Shown here: positions 58,430 to 64,000 of the stretch, one piece after another
How positions within the stretch are numbered: the stretch's first letter is position 1
Layout: each line of letters begins with the position of its first letter
Assembly: GCA_973895155.1 (NCBI GenBank)
Contig: OZ316894.1
Coordinates: 6,944,001 to 7,008,000, forward strand
DNA from: Marsupella aquatica
Taxonomy: Eukaryota; Marchantiophyta
Length of the DNA: 64,000 bases
Direction: 5' to 3'
Notes under the pieces: generated by a model
The model's database searches: none
Seen by the model: the letters and a program-made list of their open reading frames with translations, nothing else
Told to the model about the DNA's origin: nothing
Translations under genes and position numbers: made by a program

Positions 58430-61400
58430 ATGAGTGACTCGGAGGATACTGGAAGAATTGGCGTCGATGGAGCTTCAGGATCACGACGGTCAGACGGAGA
58501 GTTTGAGGAGGAGCTGCTACCGTTTGAGGAGGAACTTATAACACCGGTACGATCACCGGTGCGGCGTGCAGTGGAGGAAGCTGTGTTACTACCAGAGCTG
58601 TCGGTAGTAGGGAAGAAGAGGGAGATGGCTAGATTTGGAGGAGTGAAGTTTGAGGTGGAGAAGTACGATGGTTGTACTGATTACTTGCTTTGGGAGAAGC
58701 AAGTGAAGGGTGTTCTACGAGCCATGGGCTTAGCTCATCTGCTTTCATCGCGAGAGCAGTATGATGGAGAGGAGGAGATTTCAGTGAGGCAATGGAGACA
58801 GGAGCAGGTGATTGCTGTCAATGTAGTGATGCTATATCTCAAGCCGCACATCATCAAGCAGCTGGATGATTATGCGGATTGCGCGTCACTGTTCAAGGCT
58901 CTAAGAGAGAAGTACTACCGGGAAGATGTGTCAGACCGGCTGTACAAGAAGTCTCTCTTGATGAGCCTCAGACTCAAGGAAGGGAGCAAGATGCAGGATC
59001 ACCTGGATGAGTTTAATAGTCTAGCGGTTGATCTGTCAAACCTGGGAAAAGGAGTTGAAGATGAGGATAAGGCCTTGCTTCTGCTAAGCTCCTTACCGCC
59101 ATCATATCAGGGCTTGAAACAGGTGCTCTTGTACAGAGATCTGAAGTCCATTTTGTATAATGAGATGGTAAGCTCTTTACTGTCTGATGATGCTCAGAAG
59201 AAGCTGGGTCAATCACAGACAGCATCTTCTTCTGGCACTGCGCTCAATGTGAACAAGGGAAGAGCAACGCAGCGCACAAATGGGCAAAACAGGTTTAGAT
59301 CTACATCACGGGGGAGATCTAAATCGAGGAAAATCGCAAGAGAGGAAGCCTCTTGCATGTTGGAATTGTGGCAAGCCAGACCACATGAAAAGGGATTGTC
59401 GAGTAAAGGTCCCTACTGCCTCTGCTAACGCAGCATCGAGCTCGCATGAGGTAGATTTATTCGATGATGATGACATATTGTGATGTCAAGGTTATGCTCT
59501 CAACGTAGTGTCAAATCCAGGTAGTGATGACTGGATTCTAGATAGTGCATGTACTTTTCACATTTGCTCTAGAAGAGATTGTTTCAGTTCTTACACGGTT
59601 TCCAACGGGTCAGTGTTGATGAGAAATGGAATCCCATGTCAAGTTGTTGGACTTGGATCTGTAAGATTTCAGATATTTGATGGTGTTGTGAGAACATTGA
59701 GGAATGTGAGACATATTCCCAGCATGATGAAAAATCTCATTTCACTTGGAGTTTTAGAGACAAATGGCCATCAGTGGAGTTCTGCTAATGGTGTCCTTCA
59801 GGTTTTAACTAGTACTAAAGTTGTATTGAAGGGAAAGAGACATTGCAATCTATACATTATGGAGGGCAGTGTAGTCTATGATGAAGCCAATGTAACCTTA
59901 TCTCATGAGGAGACGGCCCGGCTGTGGCACTTCCGTTTGGGCCACATGAGTGAAAAAGGTTTGGTTATTCTTCAGAAGAAAGGATTAGTTTCTAATTTGC
60001 AATCTTGTAAGTTGGAATTTTGTGAGCACTGTGTGCTAGGGAAGCAGCACAGGAAACCCTTCAGAGTTGGAACTCACACCAACAAGGAGGTACTTGAGTA
60101 TGTACATAGTGATGTGTGGGGTCTCGCCCCTACTCCCTCACATTCTGGATGGTTATACTATGTCACGTTCATTGACGATTACTCAAGGTATGTGTGGATA
60201 TACTTTCTACACAATAAGTCTGATGTTTTTGCCACTTTTAAGGAGTGGAAAGCCCAAGTTGAAAATCAGACTGGTAATAAGGTGAGATATCTTTGATCGG
60301 ATAATGGCGGTGCATACAGTTCTGGTGAATTTGGAACGTATTGTAAGGAGCAGGGGATTACCCGCCATCTCACAACAAGCTATACTCCTCAGCAGAATGG
60401 TGTTTCTGAGAGACTCAACCGAACACTATTGGACTGCTCGAGGAGTATGTTGAGTCAATCATGCTTACCACATGAGTTTTGGGCTGAAGCTGTCAACATT
60501 GTAGCTTATTTGGTAAATTTTTCTCCATCCAGTTCTATTGGATTCAAGGCGCCATTTGAAATGAGGTACGTGCGTCTAGCAGATTACTCACATCTGAGGA
60601 TTTTTGGATGTGATGCTTATGTGCTTACACCTTCCCAGCTTCGATCCAAGCTGGAGTCCAAGTCAAAGAAGTGCATTTTCCTTGGTTATCAGAAAGGTGT
60701 GAAGGGTTATAGGTTATGGGATCCAGTAACCTGTAAGCTAATTGTCAATAGAGATATGTCTTTTAATGAATCCAGATCATCAAAGGAGGGGGAGAGTTCT
60801 CAGGACTCCCATACTGACAAGGGGAAATCTCCCATCCCGGACCGGGTTGAGGGGGAGATTAGTCATGATGTAGTTCATGACAGGAGAGATGGAGAAGCTC
60901 CGGGCTTGGAGCTGGTTCCTATGATGGAACAAGAGGAGCAAATTGTTGCTGGGGTACCTCAAATTCAACCAGCAGCAGCAACAGATCAGCCTGAGTCATC
61001 TATTAGAAGAACTTCCAATCGTTCTACTAGAGCTCCTACCAGGTATGGTCAATGGGCAAACTCATCTAAGCTAGATGATATTGACATTGCACCTGATGAA
61101 GATGATATGGCTTTGATCTTGGAAGAAGGAGAGCCTTCTTTGTATAGTGAGGTTTGTGCTTCAGAGCAGAAGCATGAGTGGAATGCAGCAATGCAGAGGG
61201 AGTTGCAATCTTTGAGTGACAACAAGACATGGAAGCTGATGGAGCTTCCAAGAGGTCAACAAGTGGTGGACAGCAAGTGGATTTACAAGTTGAAGGACAG
61301 TCCTTCAGAGGGTGGAGATAAGATCTACAAGGCAAGGCTTGTTGCCTAGGGGTTCACTCAGGAGAAAGGAGTGGATTACAATGAGGTCTTTTCACCGGTG

Positions 61401-62711
61401 GCTAAGTATTCCACAATTCGGATCTTGTGTCAGCTTGTTGTGTTTTTTAATCCGGTGATGGATCAGATGGATGTTGTTACTGCTTTTCTCTATGGCAACT
61501 TGGAAGAGATGATCTTCATGAGACAGCCACTAGGCTTTATGAAGAAGGGCCAAGAGAACTTAGTTTGCAGATTGCTCAAATCCTTGTATGGATTGAAGCA
61601 GTCTCCTAGACAGTGGAACAAGCGGTTTGATGATTTCATGCTTGCTCAAGGTTTTACAAGGATGGTGTATGATCCTTGCGTGTATACGAAATCAGTCAAG
61701 CATGATGTATTTGGTTTCATCATTCTGGTGATCTATGTGGATGACATGCTAATTGTGGCTAAAGATCAATCTGAGGTTGACAGTCTCAAGGCGAAATTGA
61801 GCGCTGAATTCAGGATGAAGGATCTTGGTAAGGCCAAGAGGATCTTAGGGATGGAGATTTTTAGGAACTCTAAGACTGGACAGTTGTGCTTGAGTCAAGG
61901 CCAGTATGCGAGGAAAGTACTTGCACGATTCAACATGGAGAACTGTAAGCCAGTGAGTATTCCTTTAGCTTCACATTTCAAGTTATCATCGGCTTTCTCT
62001 CCTACGGATGCTGTGGAGAAAGGTTTGATGGCTAAGATTGCTTATGAGAAGGCAGTAGGCAGTCTAATGTATTTGATGACTTGTACTAGGCCTGACTTGG
62101 CCCTAGCGATGGGCAAGGTTAGCAGATTCATGTCAAATCCAGGGAAGGTACATTGGGAAGCTGTGAAATGGATTCTCAGGTATGTGAAGGGAACATAGGA
62201 CTATGGATTACTATTTGATAACAGATCAAATAGAACGTTAGTTGGCTATGTAGATTCTGACTATGAAGGCTGTCTGGATACAAGGAGATCTACAACTGGG
62301 TTTGTATACACTCTTGGAGGAGGATGTATCAGTTGGAAATCTACCTTGCAGAAGTGCATATCTCAGTCTACTACAGAAGCAGAGTATGTTGCAGCAGCAA
62401 AAGCAGCAAAGGAAGCAATTTGGTTGGATAAGTTGATCGTGGAGATGGGTTTAGAGCATGGAAAAATGACTATAAACTATGATAGTCAAAGTGCTCTTCA
62501 CTTGGCTGCTAACCAGTTGATGGATAGCAGGGTGAAGCACATTGATATCAGGTACCATTTTATCAGGCAAACAATGTCTGATAAAACTTTTGAGCTAGTC
62601 AAGATTGATGGAAAGCTCAATCCCGCTGATGCTTTTACCAAAGTGATTCCTTTGGAGAGTTTCTCAAGACACCGTGCTACTTTGTAGGTTTTGCAGTTGT
62701 AGTGCAAGTAG
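58430..62711 (+). pseudogene. gag-pol of copia element 2, multiply interrupted
   Basis: Gag starts with the ATG at 58430 (MSDSEDTG, as in element 1). An extra A in the run at 59330-59333 shifts the frame just before the CCHC knuckle (CWNCGKPDHMKRDC). A TGA at 59481 stands at the gag-pol junction, at the same position as in element 1. Protease LDSACTFHIC is intact. Further lesions are TGA at 60294 in the integrase (where CGA would give RSDNGG), TAG at 61347 (K to stop in LVAKGF), TAG at 62196 and TAG at 62685, ten codons or fewer before the homologous end at 62711. RT YVDDML and RNase H TEAEYVA are present. The copy is dead. Confidence 0.93.
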
Positions 62712-62897
62712 AGTTATTTAGCAATGTGTGACTGTTTGTATATGGATTACTCATTCCAGTTAGGCTACGGCTTAGTTCTAGTTAACCCTTAGTTAACCCT
62801 TGTGGTTTTTAGGGGGAGACCTGGTTTGGTGATTGTCTAGAACTTCCCGCTGAGGATTCCATATGGTAGCATTTAGTCCAGTCCCCAACACAAGAGT

Positions 62898-62909
62898 CAA
62901 GGGGGAGTT
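62898..62909 (+). other. Polypurine tract of element 2
   Basis: aagggggag directly before the 3' LTR, matching the tract of element 1. Confidence 0.85.
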
Positions 62910-63253
62910 TGTTAGATATTGCTCTAGTCTTGTGACTCTTGTGCTAACCACAGTTAGGCTAACTCGGGTTAGGACCTAGCTAAGGTTAGCGGTAGTGCTG
63001 TTGTGCATATAGCCAGGGCTGATGCCAGACCCTGGTGGAACTTAGGCTCATTGTTACGGAGCTAGTTGAGAGATAGGGAGAGCTTGTGTTGTGGATGCTT
63101 GGTATGGTCGGTCGGCCTAGAGTGCAGTAAAGCTCTTGTGTGTTCCCGTGGACGTAGCCTCATGTGGAGGTGAACCACGTATCTCTCTGTGTTGACTATT
63201 GTGCGTTGGATGGTTCATGGGCTTGCCGTTGCGAATGTCGTCTATGCTCAGCA
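62910..63253 (+). repeat. 3' LTR of copia element 2
   Basis: 344 bp; the last bases are CAGCA instead of CAACA. All eight differences from the 5' LTR are A/G or C/T changes. Confidence 0.95.
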
Positions 63254-63258
63254 CTGAA

Positions 63259-64000
63259 GATGCGGTTGTCGCGGAAGTTAGGTCAGCAAAAGTAATGAAT
63301 CTTATGGGCCCAGCTTGAGTGTGCCAGTTTGTCCAAGATCTGGTTCTGGAGTCAGCGTTAAGAGAAAGAGAATAAGCTGGAGTTTATCCACAGCCCCGGA
63401 AGGAGTGGAAGCCCCGATCGATATGGAGCCTCCGATGCTTGATGAGCGTTTGCCTCATTCAGATATACAAGCCGAGGTTTGATCGGTAAGTGCTACCAAA
63501 CTTTGATTTTCTATTGACAAAAGAGGATTCCGATAAAAATCTCGCTGTTTCTTTTGCAATCTAATTTCAAATGGCATTTTCTAGATTGATGAAGAGGAGG
63601 AGACTGCTCTTTCAATGTATGAGACTGACGCCATCAAAGCGGAGGTCAGTCTGCTGATGCAACGAAGGGTTCAAACGACAACTGTCCTCTTGCATGTCGA
63701 CAATTTAATTTTTGATGAAGCTGGAGAGAAGTCAACTTTGATCAGACCAGTGGACAAATTGCATGTGGAGAATATCAAGATTCTTCTAAGGAAAAACCCC
63801 ACTAACTTCAGCGCACCGTTTGTGCTGTGTGTGGATCCGGAGGATTGTCCCACAATCGAGGATTGGGACATTCTAAAGTCCAGAGTATGGAAGTATAGAA
63901 TTATTGGAGGAAATCATGGTGCTTGGGCAAAGGCCGAGTTGTATAACATGTATGGGAAGCAGATTTATGGTGAGCTGGAAGCTTGGGTATACGCAGGACT
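63259..64000 (+). pseudogene. ParB-like gene continued after copia element 2, runs off the window
   Basis: Continues the exon from 56579. Near 63290 the frame moves by one at an A run (a single lost A would explain it). The second frame, open from 63291, is basic then acidic (VKRKRISW, later APIDMEPPMLDERLPH), and meets TGA at 63480 just before a strong donor GTAAGT at 63486; CGA there would give Arg. The next exon starts at 63585 after TTTTCTAG and is open for 138 codons to the window end. It contains IRPVDKLHVENIKILL and later YRIIGGNHGAWAKAELY, a pattern like the ParB/sulfiredoxin fold (residue block followed by GGNH). The family assignment is tentative, and the gene is probably dead in this copy. 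Confidence 0.5.

Larger units (their letters stand above)
56580..63253 (+). mobile_element. Full-length Ty1/copia retrotransposon, older (element 2)
   Basis: 6,674 bp, 344-bp LTRs with eight differences between them (all transitions), and a perfect target duplication CTGAA (56575-56579 and 63254-63258). Same domain order as element 1, with related but clearly diverged protein. It is inserted in the coding exon of the ParB-like gene. Confidence 0.97.

Noticed and set aside
1-64000. rRNA or tRNA genes
   Set aside because: I saw no rRNA segment and no convincing tRNA by eye; without a covariance-model scan a tRNA cannot be fully excluded.

Overview
This window is nuclear DNA of a land plant, most likely a bryophyte or another early-diverging lineage. 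The evidence is spliceosomal introns with GT/AG ends, two A-type (CYP71-clan-like) cytochrome P450 genes, a plant-type lipid kinase, plant Ty1/copia elements primed from initiator tRNA-Met, a plant L1-type LINE and a Mutator-like transposase. Introns of about 60-1,100 nt and an F-box-like reading frame of a type I associate with mosses and liverworts point to a bryophyte, but the species cannot be fixed from the sequence alone.

Layout. 1-5.8 kb: a three-exon P450 gene on + (2086-4049) with a TATA box. 6.4-9.4 kb: a decayed LINE on - that abuts a foldback MITE. 11.2-12.2 kb: an intronless sphingoid-base/diacylglycerol kinase-like gene. 13-18 kb: no gene, several tandem duplications. 18.2-21.6 kb: an unassigned long ORF, then a four-exon membrane-anchored thioredoxin-like gene with a WCPYC site. 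22.5-23.0 kb: a bacterial-looking DUF1348/SnoaL-type gene. 25.6-27.6 kb: a three-exon gene on - for a small lysine-rich protein. 28-32 kb: AT-rich repeats and a solo LTR. 32.4-34.3 kb: a two-exon P450 gene on -. 34.3-43.5 kb: gene-poor DNA with MITEs and a 1-kb inverted repeat. 43.6-46.1 kb: a multi-exon MULE transposase relic. 46.2-64 kb: an accessory region with an F-box-like ORF, unassigned coding remnants, two full-length copia elements with intact target-site duplications (48199-54693 and 56580-63253), and a ParB-like gene cut by the second element.

The most unusual signal is in the last region. Eleven copies of a 16-bp palindrome with the core GATAAATTTATC lie around the F-box-like and ParB-like sequences. 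Several have changed arm bases in pairs so that symmetry is kept. The second notable signal is in the copia elements. Both carry an in-frame TGA at exactly the same place between gag and pol, and they share a non-coding leader block that looks better conserved than their coding sequence.

The host genes look like ordinary dispersed plant genes (oxidative metabolism, lipid signalling, redox), with no sign of a cluster acting in one pathway. The right third looks like silenced, mutation-prone chromatin: several stops at expected CGA codons have become TGA, and all eight differences between the LTRs of the older copia element are transitions.
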